Shown piece by piece: positions 37,984 to 47,867 of a stretch of DNA of 64,000 nucleotides (positions are counted from its first letter, which is position 1; every line of letters starts with the position of its first letter). The position numbers and the translations under genes were made by a program. Origin of the DNA: Deltaproteobacteria bacterium (GTDB lineage: Bacteria; Desulfobacterota; Syntrophia; Syntrophales; UBA8958); contig JAPLJZ010000245.1 in NCBI GenBank assembly GCA_026388335.1, forward strand, positions 1-64,000, written 5' to 3'. A model generated the notes under the pieces. That model was not told the DNA's origin and did not search any database. It saw only the letters and a program-made list of their open reading frames with translations.

Positions 37984-38844
37984 TCATGACCTTTCCTGCA
38001 TGCGCATACTTTTCCTGTACGAGATTTCCTCTTCCTCACAGGGCATGGCTTCAAGCCTGCCATGCCCCAGAATTTTTTCAGCTTCCCGAATCCTCCGGAT
38101 CAGATCTTTTAATTCAGCCGGCTCAGCCGATATTTCCCAGTCAATGCCACGCAATCCCCTGTCGATGGTAAAATGCTTTTCAATCACCATGGCCCCTGCA
38201 TAGACGGCGAACAAAGGCACCTTAATACCCTGCGTATGATCGGAATAGCCGACGGGAATATCATATATTGATAGGAGAGAATGGATAGCCCCTAGATTTG
38301 CCGATCCTTCTTCCAGAGGATAACTGGAAACGCAGTGCAGAAGGATATGGGGCGTACGGTGCTTCCGGAAAAATTTCAAGGCGAATTCGATTTCCTCAGC
38401 ATCGGCTGTACCGCGGGAAATGATCACCGGCAGGTCGGAAGACGCCACCTTCCTTAACAGTCTTTCATTGCAAATATCGCAGGACGCGATCTTAACTGCC
38501 GGCACATCCAGCATCTTCAGCATATCCACGCTTTCCTCATCGAATGCCGTAGCGAAAAATTCGATTCCTGAACTTTTCGCCGCACGAGCCAAGACAGCAA
38601 ACTGCTCATGGTTCAGTTCGGTAGGTTTGACAAGATCGTGAATATCCGGGTTTTCGCCGAATCTCTCTTTAGTCCGGAATGCCTGAAATTTGATGGCATC
38701 CGCACCGGATTCGGCGGCAGTCTCAATCATCCTTATGGCCAGCGCCATATTTCCTCCGTGATTCAGGCCCGCCTCCGCAATAACAAAAATCGGCTGATTC
38801 TGCCCGATGCGTTTCCCTCCGAATTGTACGGTCTTATCTTTCAT
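37984..38844 (-). CDS. NeuB-family sialic-acid-synthase-like protein lacking the C-terminal SAF domain
   Basis: PIFVIAEAGLNHGGNMALAIRMIETAAESGADAIKFQ, VGYSDHTQGI, VIEKHFTIDRGLRGIDWEIS; stops at ...EISYRKSMRMQERS*, about where SAF normally begins. Confidence 0.88.
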   Translation of the reverse strand: MKDKTVQFGGKRIGQNQPIFVIAEAGLNHGGNMALAIRMIETAAESGADAIKFQAFRTKERFGENPDIHDLVKPTELNHEQFAVLARAAKSSGIEFFATAFDEESVDMLKMLDVPAVKIASCDICNERLLRKVASSDLPVIISRGTADAEEIEFALKFFRKHRTPHILLHCVSSYPLEEGSANLGAIHSLLSIYDIPVGYSDHTQGIKVPLFAVYAGAMVIEKHFTIDRGLRGIDWEISAEPAELKDLIRRIREAEKILGHGRLEAMPCEEEEISYRKSMRMQERS

Positions 38845-38856
38845 ATCTGCTCTCCA

Positions 38857-39789
38857 TCATAAACGAAACACCACGGAGAGAAACCTAAAAGACTCCTCAG
38901 AAAGTTTCCAGCCTGCCGCTCCGACATTTTCAATCAATTGCTCCGGTCGCCTTGCCCCGCAAATAACCACATCGATGCCGTTCGAATCCAGAAGCCAACG
39001 GATGGCCACCTGGGACGGTGATTTCCCGAGATTCCGGGAGAGTACTTTCAGCTTTTCGATTCTTTCGAGATTCCGGAGAAATCTTTCACCCTGGAATTCT
39101 TCGTCATGAAAACGATTGTCATCTTCCGAAAAAACAGAGGTTGTTACAAATTTTCCAGTGAGCAACCCATGCTCCAGAGGGCTGTATGCGAGGACAGGTA
39201 ACCCGTTTTCCAGACAATGGAGAAGCATATCGGCTTCGCTCTCTCTCTTCAGAAGATTGTATTCGGACTGTACGGTCAAGACAGGGACAATAGCTCTGAG
39301 TCTCTCCAATGAAGGGCAATCAAAATCTGATACACCTATATAGCGAACTAGTCCTTCCTCAATCAATTTGAGCAACACCACACCAGTTTCCTCGATTGGA
39401 GTGTTTGGATCCATCTCATGCAACTGGTACAGATCAATATAATCGGTTTTCAGCCTTTGCAGACTTTTGTGGACGGCTTCATGGATGTGAGAAGCAGAAA
39501 GATCGATATAACGCGTCCCATCGTTTCTCCAGACCACACCAGCCTTGGTTGCGAGGACGACGTTTTTACGTTCGGCCGCAAGAACCCTGCCGAGAAGGTT
39601 TTCGGCGATGCCCTCTCCGTAAGCATCAGCCGTGTCATAAAAATTGATTCCCGAATCGAGGGCATATCGGATAGTTGCCAGGCTCTCATCGGTGTCTACT
39701 TTGCCCCAGCGTCTTCCTCCGAAAAGCCATGTCCCCAGGCAGATTCTTGATACGCGAAGATCGGAATTTTTCAGCGTAGTGTATTCCAT
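38857..39789 (-). CDS. aldo/keto reductase
   Basis: MEYTTLKNSDLRVSRICLGTWLFGG, DTADAYGEGIAENLLGRVL, YIDLYQLHEMDP. Start refined. Confidence 0.88.
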   Translation of the reverse strand: MEYTTLKNSDLRVSRICLGTWLFGGRRWGKVDTDESLATIRYALDSGINFYDTADAYGEGIAENLLGRVLAAERKNVVLATKAGVVWRNDGTRYIDLSASHIHEAVHKSLQRLKTDYIDLYQLHEMDPNTPIEETGVVLLKLIEEGLVRYIGVSDFDCPSLERLRAIVPVLTVQSEYNLLKRESEADMLLHCLENGLPVLAYSPLEHGLLTGKFVTTSVFSEDDNRFHDEEFQGERFLRNLERIEKLKVLSRNLGKSPSQVAIRWLLDSNGIDVVICGARRPEQLIENVGAAGWKLSEESFRFLSVVFRL

Positions 39790-39805
39790 ATCCGTTTTCC
39801 CGGGA

Positions 39806-40597
39806 TCAGTCCCCGATGGTAAATCCTCCATCCACGAGCAGGTTCTGCCCTGTTACATATTCGGACATGGACGATGTTAAGAAAAAAATGCCGCCAATGA
39901 GATCTTCCGGTGTTCCCATCCGGTTAAGCGGAGTCTTGTATACATAATTCCTGACAAATGCAGGTGCCTGATTGGCGAAGATTCCACCGGGGCTCAAACA
40001 GTTGACCCGAATTCCGTGGGGAGAAAGATATCTTGCCATATACCGAGTGAAATGAATTACACTGGCCTTTGACATGGCATACACCTCCGGGGAGTTTCTG
40101 CCTGAGTCTCCGTAGATCCTCTGATCGGCAGCGGAAACGCCATATATAGAGCCGAAGTTCAAAATGACGCCTTTTATCCCATCCCGAACCATATGTCCGC
40201 TTACTGCCTGAGTAACGAGAAAGGTGCCCTTTACATTGACATCCATAACAGACTGAAATTCGTCATCCGTCCGTTTTTCAAAAGGGGTGAAGACGGAGAT
40301 TCCGGCACAGTTGATAAGGATATCGATTCTGCCCATAATCCGCAGGATCTTTTCGATGGCGGCCTCGACATCGGTCCTTTTTGTCACGTCCGCCATCAGG
40401 AAGTAGGATTCTGGCTTCCCGGCACAATAACTCTCTGGAAGTTCTAAGAAACTAATTGGTTGCGTAATATCCATATTCAGAACGACCGCCCCCGCCTCAA
40501 CGTAATGGTTCATGATGACACAACCGATCTGACCGCTTCCCCCAGTCAACAGGACAATCTTATCTTTAAATTCCTCTGAAAATAATTTAGGTTTCAT
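39806..40597 (-). CDS. short-chain dehydrogenase/reductase
   Basis: IVLLTGGSGQIGCVIMNHY, ILINCAGIS, YAMSKASVIHFTRYMA (YxxxK), GIRVNCLSPGGI. Confidence 0.88.
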   Translation of the reverse strand: MKPKLFSEEFKDKIVLLTGGSGQIGCVIMNHYVEAGAVVLNMDITQPISFLELPESYCAGKPESYFLMADVTKRTDVEAAIEKILRIMGRIDILINCAGISVFTPFEKRTDDEFQSVMDVNVKGTFLVTQAVSGHMVRDGIKGVILNFGSIYGVSAADQRIYGDSGRNSPEVYAMSKASVIHFTRYMARYLSPHGIRVNCLSPGGIFANQAPAFVRNYVYKTPLNRMGTPEDLIGGIFFLTSSMSEYVTGQNLLVDGGFTIGD

Positions 40598-41981
40598 GTC
40601 CCTCCCCCGATTTCTTCAGGCGCTCATACTCTTTTCGGGCATAGGCCTTTTCCCGAAGGTGCCAGGGCAGGAAATGATAATCGTCAAAGTTATGCCAGTC
40701 TCCGCCCGACCGGGCAGCCAGCACCCTGGCGCATGTCTTGGCAACTTCAGTCAATCCCTTCAGCCGGGGCATTGTGTTATCTTTGCGCGTTTCCTGCATT
40801 AACCCGTCTATCTCCTTGGCAACAATCCAGCACGAGGGACATTTCTGCGGCCACCCGTAATAATCCCACAAAAGTTTTTGAAGCGGTTCAGACTCCTTAT
40901 ATGAGGTCTTCAACGGAAGGTTGCCTTTTGTCGCCTTTTGTGCCAATTCCACAACCTCGTGGATACTGCCCGGCTGATAGGTATAGCGATAGATCTCTCC
41001 CCGAACATCGGGCAGTTCAACGCTGGGCATGTGGTATTCTAACCTATCACCAAGGACCTCCTGCAGGGTGATGTAGGGAACGCCGCTGATGATGGACTCG
41101 ATAATAGAACTGGAATAACAGAAAACAGAGGCACTCCTTTGTAGCAGCCATCCCGGGAAGGGGCTTTTTGTATCAATCGTAAAAAGCTCGCCGTACTTCT
41201 TGGAAAAGTGGATATAATCATCGAGGCATTCCAATGTATAAGGGCGAAAGGCAACGGGATTTTTCAGTTCCAGACACCAGATATCCAGGAATTCGAGAAA
41301 CAGTCTGACATAGGCTGCGGCAGCCCAGAGGAAATCTTCGTATCCGCCGTCCCTTCCATAGTAGATGCCATGAGCCCCTCGTCCGAGGTCCAAGTGTTCG
41401 AACATGTTTGGATTATGAAACATGCTGATCCCGGTAAAAGATGGCATGCCGCCGAGAGTTCTTTTTTGTGTGGTAAATCTCTTCGCGTCCCGGTAGAAAT
41501 CGTAACGCGTACAGCCAACCATTTTTACATTCTCTTCCGGATAAAGTCCAGCTTCCACAATCCAATTTTTAAGTACGGGTCCCCATGTTAATACTTGGGA
41601 ATAATGTTGCGCATAAGCAAGACCAATTTCCTCCTTGCCACCGCGCATGTGCTCGAGCATTCCCTCACGGATCATCCCGCTTGATTCCGGATGCATGAGA
41701 ATAAAACTGCAGTTCTTGGAACCTTCCTTCAATTCGTCCGGTGTGAGGAAGGCATCGGGGTGAGTCATGAGGACTGCTTCGGGCTTGAAGAGATGATACA
41801 ACGCACGTGAAGAAATCCGGCTGCCGATGACTGTATTGTAACCCATGGATTGAAGGTAATAACCAAGCAGGAGGGACGCAGCCGCATCACGGCGCTTGTG
41901 ATCCGCATGGATCAGAACAGTTTTGGAACTTGTGCCATGGAAAATGATATTTCCACAAGTATTTAACAGGCTGGCTACCAT
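40587..41981 (-). CDS. surface carbohydrate biosynthesis GT-B-like protein
   Basis: 464 aa; KNWIVEAGLYPEENVKMVGCTRYDFYRD, SASVFCYSSSIIESIISGVPYITL. Confidence 0.6.
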   Translation of the reverse strand: MVASLLNTCGNIIFHGTSSKTVLIHADHKRRDAAASLLLGYYLQSMGYNTVIGSRISSRALYHLFKPEAVLMTHPDAFLTPDELKEGSKNCSFILMHPESSGMIREGMLEHMRGGKEEIGLAYAQHYSQVLTWGPVLKNWIVEAGLYPEENVKMVGCTRYDFYRDAKRFTTQKRTLGGMPSFTGISMFHNPNMFEHLDLGRGAHGIYYGRDGGYEDFLWAAAAYVRLFLEFLDIWCLELKNPVAFRPYTLECLDDYIHFSKKYGELFTIDTKSPFPGWLLQRSASVFCYSSSIIESIISGVPYITLQEVLGDRLEYHMPSVELPDVRGEIYRYTYQPGSIHEVVELAQKATKGNLPLKTSYKESEPLQKLLWDYYGWPQKCPSCWIVAKEIDGLMQETRKDNTMPRLKGLTEVAKTCARVLAARSGGDWHNFDDYHFLPWHLREKAYARKEYERLKKSGEGHET

Positions 41982-41999
41982 ACTATAGTGTAAGCTGAA

Positions 42000-42749
42000 T
42001 TATCCTTTGTAAGGTTTGTGGATTACGCCTGCATTCCGAAGGAGGTGTTCATTTTGCCGGATGATATCCATGAGTTCCGAATAGGTAAATGTATCATCTT
42101 TCATATGTGCATATATAGCGGTAATCGTCTCATAATCCTCTTCCTTATCAATTGTTAGCCGATAAGTGGAGTCGTCACTTCGGTTCGGATATTCGAAAAA
42201 AGCAAATTTTTCCGGATACTCTTCCACAAAAGGGACAACATGTTCCCGGTAGTATGGTTCACAGCATTCTTCATAAAGTCTTTTCAGTAAGGATTTTGAA
42301 AAAATCTCGATATCAAGCCCGCGTGCGAACGTCCTCCGGTTACAGTTGGTTAGAAACTCGATATTCGGCCAGTTGAACTGGAACAGATTCACCATGTCGT
42401 CAATTAGCTCCGGATCCATGAAGGGACAGTCTGCGGTCAACCGGACGATGACATCTGTCCCATAGTGGAGGGCAGCCCGGTAATAACGATCCAGAAGGTC
42501 TGTCTCGCTGCCGCGAAAGGCCTCTACGTCGTGACGCTCCGCCAATCCTACTATGGCATCGTCTGCTGGAAGTTCGGTTGTAAGCACGACAACATGCCTT
42601 ACCCTGTCTGCTCGTTTAACCCGATCAATCATGGTTCCTAGTATTGTATTGCCGCCGAGGGGAAACATGATCTTGCCAGGTAATCGCGTAGACCCCATAC
42701 GGGCCTGGATCATAATATCTGTATGAAGAGACTTATGCTCAGAGGTCAT
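42000..42749 (-). CDS. SpsF-like cytidylyltransferase
   Basis: IMIQARMGSTRLPGKIMFPLGGNTILGTMIDRV, VIVRLTADCPFMDPELID. Confidence 0.87.
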   Translation of the reverse strand: MTSEHKSLHTDIMIQARMGSTRLPGKIMFPLGGNTILGTMIDRVKRADRVRHVVVLTTELPADDAIVGLAERHDVEAFRGSETDLLDRYYRAALHYGTDVIVRLTADCPFMDPELIDDMVNLFQFNWPNIEFLTNCNRRTFARGLDIEIFSKSLLKRLYEECCEPYYREHVVPFVEEYPEKFAFFEYPNRSDDSTYRLTIDKEEDYETITAIYAHMKDDTFTYSELMDIIRQNEHLLRNAGVIHKPYKG

Positions 42750-44286
42750 CAGTGCCTTCCTCCATCAGCCCATACCTGCAGAGAATCCTGAAATATTTAT
42801 CAATCTTTCCTTCATAATCCTCTCCCCCGTAATGCATCCGGAGCAGTCTGGAAATTTCCGCTGTCCCTCTCGATCCACAATAATTAAGAGCTGCATCAAT
42901 TTTATGAAAGAACAGAGGGTCCTGTTGCAATTCTCCGGTAATTTCTTCCTTTTCCGTTGCAGTTATTATTTCAAAGAGGCGGTTGCGGCAAAGCGGTGCC
43001 TTGAAACGCCTGTTAAAACGGCGTCCTGTTTCCCATCCCGATTGACGTGGTTCACATCCGGACATGAAATGGAATCTCTCACTGGCCGACTGATAAACAT
43101 CACGCAATGAAGTCTGCCAGAATCCGCTATCCATTGATGAAGCAAGGCTCCAGATGTTTTTCAATCTCAAAGTCGAGACAGTGAAGACATGGTGGAGACG
43201 GAAAGAATAATCATCAGGAGCTATCGTACTGTTTTTCGTTAACCCCATCAAAATTTGATTGGCCTGCTCGTCAAAATGGTTCAGGGTCAATTGCGAAAAT
43301 CGGTTCAATGCAGTGGGATCATCATCGCAGACATCATTCAATGCATGCACCACCGTTGTGAAAAATATTTTTAAGGTCTCCGGGGAAATCTTGTCCGCTG
43401 TGTCATTTCGCGTATGATAGAAGGGATCTGGATAGGTGTTGAGACAGCTTGCGGGTATCCCGATGGTTGCATCATTTAGTATATAATGATCGCTACCGCC
43501 CGTATAGTATTGGAAATCGCAACGGTAAACCGGGAGAGAATTCCCGATTTCGCGGTAGTTTCCCCCACGTGCGACTTCCTTCAATCGGTGCCTCAGAAGC
43601 AGATCGAGGGAAGAGACATGATGGTGCGGGATTTCATCCACAATCAGGGTGCTGCCACTTATATTCTGATCTGCCCCAACCATGTCAAGAGAGATGCCGG
43701 CCATTATGCCGCCCAATTCTTTCTCATACCGGTGGCAGTATGCGACGGTTCCGAAATATTCAACTGTGAAGAGAAAGCGAAGAGAAATTTTCGGACGACA
43801 CTTCACATAGTAATTGATGAGTTCCATCATCATGGCCGCACCGGAGGCATTGTCATTGGCCGATGGCTTCGGGTGATCCAGATGTGCCACGATTATAATT
43901 TCACGATCCCCTTTTCCTGGCACATGGACATCAAGGCTCTTCATCGACCGGTGGTTGGGAATTTCAATGATAGAAGGCCGGTCTGTATCCCTCCAGAAAT
44001 TCATCGACGAAGGAACTTTCCAGCCCCAGTGTTCTGCCCCCGGCTCGTATTCCTCGATACGGATCCATTCTGCAGGACAGGTTATGTTTTGGGTGATGTA
44101 ATTCAAAGCATCATCATAGCCTGTACTGCACATAACCCGGTCAAAATCGCTTAGTTTATCAATATGCCGGATAATACTATTGATATGAAATGGAATAGTC
44201 GAGAACTCCTTTTTTAGCCCCTGATAATCATCACAAACCTTGGACGTTGAACCACACACCTTATGTTTAAAAAGGTTTTTGCTCAT
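42739..44286 (-). CDS. M28-like aminopeptidase-domain protein (DUF4910-type) with C-terminal extension
   Basis: IIIVAHLDHPKPSANDNASGAAMMMEL, FLFTVEYFGTVAYC, SLDMVGAD, PDPFYHTRNDTADKI. Confidence 0.72.
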   Translation of the reverse strand: MSKNLFKHKVCGSTSKVCDDYQGLKKEFSTIPFHINSIIRHIDKLSDFDRVMCSTGYDDALNYITQNITCPAEWIRIEEYEPGAEHWGWKVPSSMNFWRDTDRPSIIEIPNHRSMKSLDVHVPGKGDREIIIVAHLDHPKPSANDNASGAAMMMELINYYVKCRPKISLRFLFTVEYFGTVAYCHRYEKELGGIMAGISLDMVGADQNISGSTLIVDEIPHHHVSSLDLLLRHRLKEVARGGNYREIGNSLPVYRCDFQYYTGGSDHYILNDATIGIPASCLNTYPDPFYHTRNDTADKISPETLKIFFTTVVHALNDVCDDDPTALNRFSQLTLNHFDEQANQILMGLTKNSTIAPDDYSFRLHHVFTVSTLRLKNIWSLASSMDSGFWQTSLRDVYQSASERFHFMSGCEPRQSGWETGRRFNRRFKAPLCRNRLFEIITATEKEEITGELQQDPLFFHKIDAALNYCGSRGTAEISRLLRMHYGGEDYEGKIDKYFRILCRYGLMEEGTDDL

Positions 44287-45395
44287 ATACTTTTGAAAAC
44301 GTAGGACAGATATCCCTGACTCCTCAGAAAATAGTCTGTTTCATAGGTGCATAACAAATTATACTGACTGCCAAGCGACTCTGTATAATAATTATCAGAG
44401 ATCGGAATCTTCGTTCCATCTTTTCCCTTTGGTAGGGCGTTAATGTAAATCCACCGAGGGTTTATCGTCTTGACCAATCGGAGATAATTGACAACGACAT
44501 TGGGCTCCATCTCCTGAAAAGATGCGCTGTTCCAAAAGATATCCATTTTCACATCGGACCAGACCGGCATAAACCAGGACGGCAGAAGAACGATCTTCCC
44601 CTTTACACAATCAGGCATACTTCTGCCGGACGTCGGCTTCAGGAGAACGGCCTCATTGTATTTGATTAGACGATTGCCGAAAACCTCAGACAGATACTGA
44701 TGAGCCACATAGAGCTGCGGCGGAATATCAAACACAAAAAAAGTTGCTTCGGGGAAAAGCTGAGCCAAAACCTCTACATTTCTTCCCAGACCAGATCCCA
44801 GTTCACAAAAGACCATGTCCGACCCAAATGTAATGTGTCGTGCGGCATCTATAAACATCGAACAGTATTGAAGATGGGCTAAAGACCAGAAGGTTCCCCC
44901 TAATTCTATCAAGTCCTCCGGGTTACCCCATAGACTCACCGGGCACTTTTGAATATCCAATCCTAAATTTTCATATTTATATTTTACCATTCTGTAGAAG
45001 TATTTTGTTATCTCTTCAGGATCATGAACAATATTCGGATTAAAGGTGAAATAACATTCCTCGAAAATCTGTGTGACCCGGAGCAATCCTCTATTTATTC
45101 TCCACAAACCGCGAAATTGGACAGGAGGTTCAAAGCGAATATTTCCTTTGATTGCCAAGTCAACAGCCCCAAAGGATGATAGAATGCTTCCTTTTCTCCT
45201 GCGAAAATCTTTCAACCCAACATGCTGGAGTTCCCTCACAAAAGTTCTTTCCCCAACAGTCCAATAAAGCGTGGGCTGGTATAATGGATCGCACTTGAAC
45301 CTTGCATCCATCATTTCAGCCAACAACGGGAGATTATCCCGAACTTGATAATTTGCTGCAGTCATAATCAATTCATATCGGATTTGGTTGCCCAC
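44283..45395 (-). CDS. putative sugar O-methyltransferase (NanM-like family)
   Basis: HITFGSDMVFCELGSGLGRNVEVLAQLFPEATFFVFDIPPQLYVAHQYLSEVFG; RWIYINALPKGKDGTKIPISDNYY. Confidence 0.72.
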   Translation of the reverse strand: MGNQIRYELIMTAANYQVRDNLPLLAEMMDARFKCDPLYQPTLYWTVGERTFVRELQHVGLKDFRRRKGSILSSFGAVDLAIKGNIRFEPPVQFRGLWRINRGLLRVTQIFEECYFTFNPNIVHDPEEITKYFYRMVKYKYENLGLDIQKCPVSLWGNPEDLIELGGTFWSLAHLQYCSMFIDAARHITFGSDMVFCELGSGLGRNVEVLAQLFPEATFFVFDIPPQLYVAHQYLSEVFGNRLIKYNEAVLLKPTSGRSMPDCVKGKIVLLPSWFMPVWSDVKMDIFWNSASFQEMEPNVVVNYLRLVKTINPRWIYINALPKGKDGTKIPISDNYYTESLGSQYNLLCTYETDYFLRSQGYLSYVFKSI

Positions 45396-45414
45396 AAGTT
45401 TTGCTCTGTTTTAT

Positions 45415-46059
45415 TCATTTGGAAAAAAGGCACAACATTCGATCCCGGCCGGCCAACGGTTCCACAAAAACATTGTATTGGAAGAAGGGCGATTTGCCGC
45501 TTATCCTTTTCATATCGTCAAAGGTAATCGGGCAGTAGAGGTAACTCACGTTTTCAACATAAATACACTTGCTATCATCGGGCTCTTGCTGAAAAGGACA
45601 TTCGATCAAAGCGCTTCCGCCTTTTTTCAAGATGCGGTGCATCTCCTGCAAAAATGTTACTTGCTCAGACTCTGTAATAAGAAAATTGAAGCTTGCCCAG
45701 ACACAGAAGCAGAAATCGAACACCGCTTCTTGGAAGGGAAGTTCTTTCATGTTGGCAACGAACAGTGAGCGTTGAGGAATGCCATATTCTTGAAAAAGGC
45801 TGATCCCTTTAAATATCAGTACATCGGAGATATCTATTCCTGTTACGTCATATCCGTCCTTCACCAGAGGGATGGTCAGGCGGCCGTAGCCGCAACAGAT
45901 ATCCAAGACCTTATCGCAGGGTTTGAGGTAGTCGCGGAGGACATTTAGCAGGGCATCCGTGTAAGCCGGGTCGGCCCTGTCCATGAGCCAGTCAGGACCA
46001 ACCGTCTCGTAGAGCTTGCGGGTCTTTAGGTCATTGTTATCAATAACATTTGTCATCAA
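45415..46059 (-). CDS. class I SAM-dependent methyltransferase
   Basis: KVLDICCGYGRLTIPLVKDGYDVTGIDISD. Confidence 0.87.
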   Translation of the reverse strand: MMTNVIDNNDLKTRKLYETVGPDWLMDRADPAYTDALLNVLRDYLKPCDKVLDICCGYGRLTIPLVKDGYDVTGIDISDVLIFKGISLFQEYGIPQRSLFVANMKELPFQEAVFDFCFCVWASFNFLITESEQVTFLQEMHRILKKGGSALIECPFQQEPDDSKCIYVENVSYLYCPITFDDMKRISGKSPFFQYNVFVEPLAGRDRMLCLFSK

Positions 46060-47828
46060 TTACTTTTTCGAAGAATCAAAAAATCGTCGAATATGAGACC
46101 GTCAAGATCCGAGTTTTCGAAGGTGTGGAGGGCATCTTCAGGGGAGCAGACCACAGGCTCGCCATGAAGATTGAAAGACGTGTTCAGAAGGGCTCCTATT
46201 CCCGTCAGGCGCTCGAATTCCTCGATCAGGTCAAAGTATGGCGGATTGGCCTCCCGCTCCAGAACCTGGGGCCGGACCGTAAAGTCTGCAGGATGTATTG
46301 CCGCGGCAAGGTCCTTGCGCGCCAGTTCCGTGGAGTCAAAGGCCATGGTCATGAAAGGTGATTTCAGGGGAGACACAAGGTAATCTCCCGCACGATGCTC
46401 CAGGATCGTTGGCGTGAAGGGCATCCAAAAATCCCGACGCTTAATCTGCCGGTTGATCTTCTGCACATTACCGAAATACGAGGGATTGGCAAGAATCGAC
46501 CGGTTGCCGAGCGCCCGCTGTCCGAACTCCATACGTCCTGTGCATCTGGCCAATATCAAATTATCCTTGAGGGCAACGGCGATATCATGAACAGCAGGCG
46601 TTTCGATAACTTTGTATTTTCTTGCGACATCGAAACCGGCCATGGCCATTTCCACATCCCCCTTTCCGAATGATAGGCCAAGATAGATGTTGTTTATCGG
46701 ATGGGGAGTAACGTCAGGATGAAATTTTCTTAAGAGGCGATAGCCCGCCCCGATCGCTAGCGAACCGTCACCGCTAATGGGATTGACATGGACGGATTCC
46801 ACTTCGGCCATGTCTTTGATGGCCTTCATGGCCTTGATATTTTGAGCAACGCCACCACTGAAAACAATATTACGAATGTTTGTCTTCTTAATATGGAACA
46901 GAACCCACTCTTTGAGACAACTTTCAAGATACTCCTGGAGGGCTGCGGCTATTCCGTCAAAGCGGTGGCCTTGGAAGGCCTGAATAAAGTGGAAATAGGA
47001 GTCCGGTATCTTGCGATTGACAACCAAGTTCCCTTCTTTGACCTGCAGCAGATCTTGAAAAACAGAAAGACTCCTGTTTTTTTCATAGGCGCTTGAATAG
47101 GGGGCGAGCCCCATGACCTTATACTCGTGCTGATTGGGCTTCATGCCAAGAAGCAGAGTGATATATCTATAAAAATGGGCGAGATGATTCTCCTTCGTGT
47201 TGCAAATTTCTCTTATGCCGTCAGCATCAGCAATACTGACCGTTGCATTCGAATAATCACCCTCTCCCTCGCAAGTAAAAACCAGTGCCTTGTCCCGGAT
47301 GGGAGCGCCATAATAACCGTAATGGGAATGGCATTCCTCATGGGGAATAAAATGAATCCTATCAAGTGAAATGTTCAGGTGCTGAGCTATTGCTTCGGCC
47401 CGGACCTTCCGGAATTCATCGTGGTCGACGTTTCCTTTTTCATCAAATACACGTGAAAAATCATAGTGTTGATCGTGGATGTACCGGGGATTATTGGAAA
47501 AGATTTCATGGTAAGAAACGGATTCACCCGCCAGCCTCCTCTTCCAGTACAGGTTCTGTTCATCGACCCAGTCCTGTATGGAAAAGCTCGCCTCCCTTTT
47601 GATCCGGATATGCGCTGCCGGTGAATACAGGGTGGCAAAAGCCACGGCATCGACTTCCGTTCCTTTCAGGCCGGCAAAAGCCAGACAAAATTCAACAGCC
47701 CGACGGGGATATCCCATATCACATTTAAACCGCGTCAGGCGTTCTTCAGCGCAGGCTGCTACCAATGTGCCGTCGACAAAAAGACAGGCTGCCGCCTCAT
47801 GAGGGTCACTGATTCCAAGAATGATCAT
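46056..47828 (-). CDS. NodU/CmcH-type carbamoyltransferase
   Basis: MIILGISDPHEAAACLFVDGTLVAACAEERLTRFK; CTGRMEFGQRALGNRSILANP; LLNTSFNLHGEPVVCSPEDAL. Confidence 0.92.
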   Translation of the reverse strand: MIILGISDPHEAAACLFVDGTLVAACAEERLTRFKCDMGYPRRAVEFCLAFAGLKGTEVDAVAFATLYSPAAHIRIKREASFSIQDWVDEQNLYWKRRLAGESVSYHEIFSNNPRYIHDQHYDFSRVFDEKGNVDHDEFRKVRAEAIAQHLNISLDRIHFIPHEECHSHYGYYGAPIRDKALVFTCEGEGDYSNATVSIADADGIREICNTKENHLAHFYRYITLLLGMKPNQHEYKVMGLAPYSSAYEKNRSLSVFQDLLQVKEGNLVVNRKIPDSYFHFIQAFQGHRFDGIAAALQEYLESCLKEWVLFHIKKTNIRNIVFSGGVAQNIKAMKAIKDMAEVESVHVNPISGDGSLAIGAGYRLLRKFHPDVTPHPINNIYLGLSFGKGDVEMAMAGFDVARKYKVIETPAVHDIAVALKDNLILARCTGRMEFGQRALGNRSILANPSYFGNVQKINRQIKRRDFWMPFTPTILEHRAGDYLVSPLKSPFMTMAFDSTELARKDLAAAIHPADFTVRPQVLEREANPPYFDLIEEFERLTGIGALLNTSFNLHGEPVVCSPEDALHTFENSDLDGLIFDDFLILRKSN

Positions 47829-47867
47829 AATCTTCTTCTGCCATTCATCTTCAAAACGTTCACCTTG

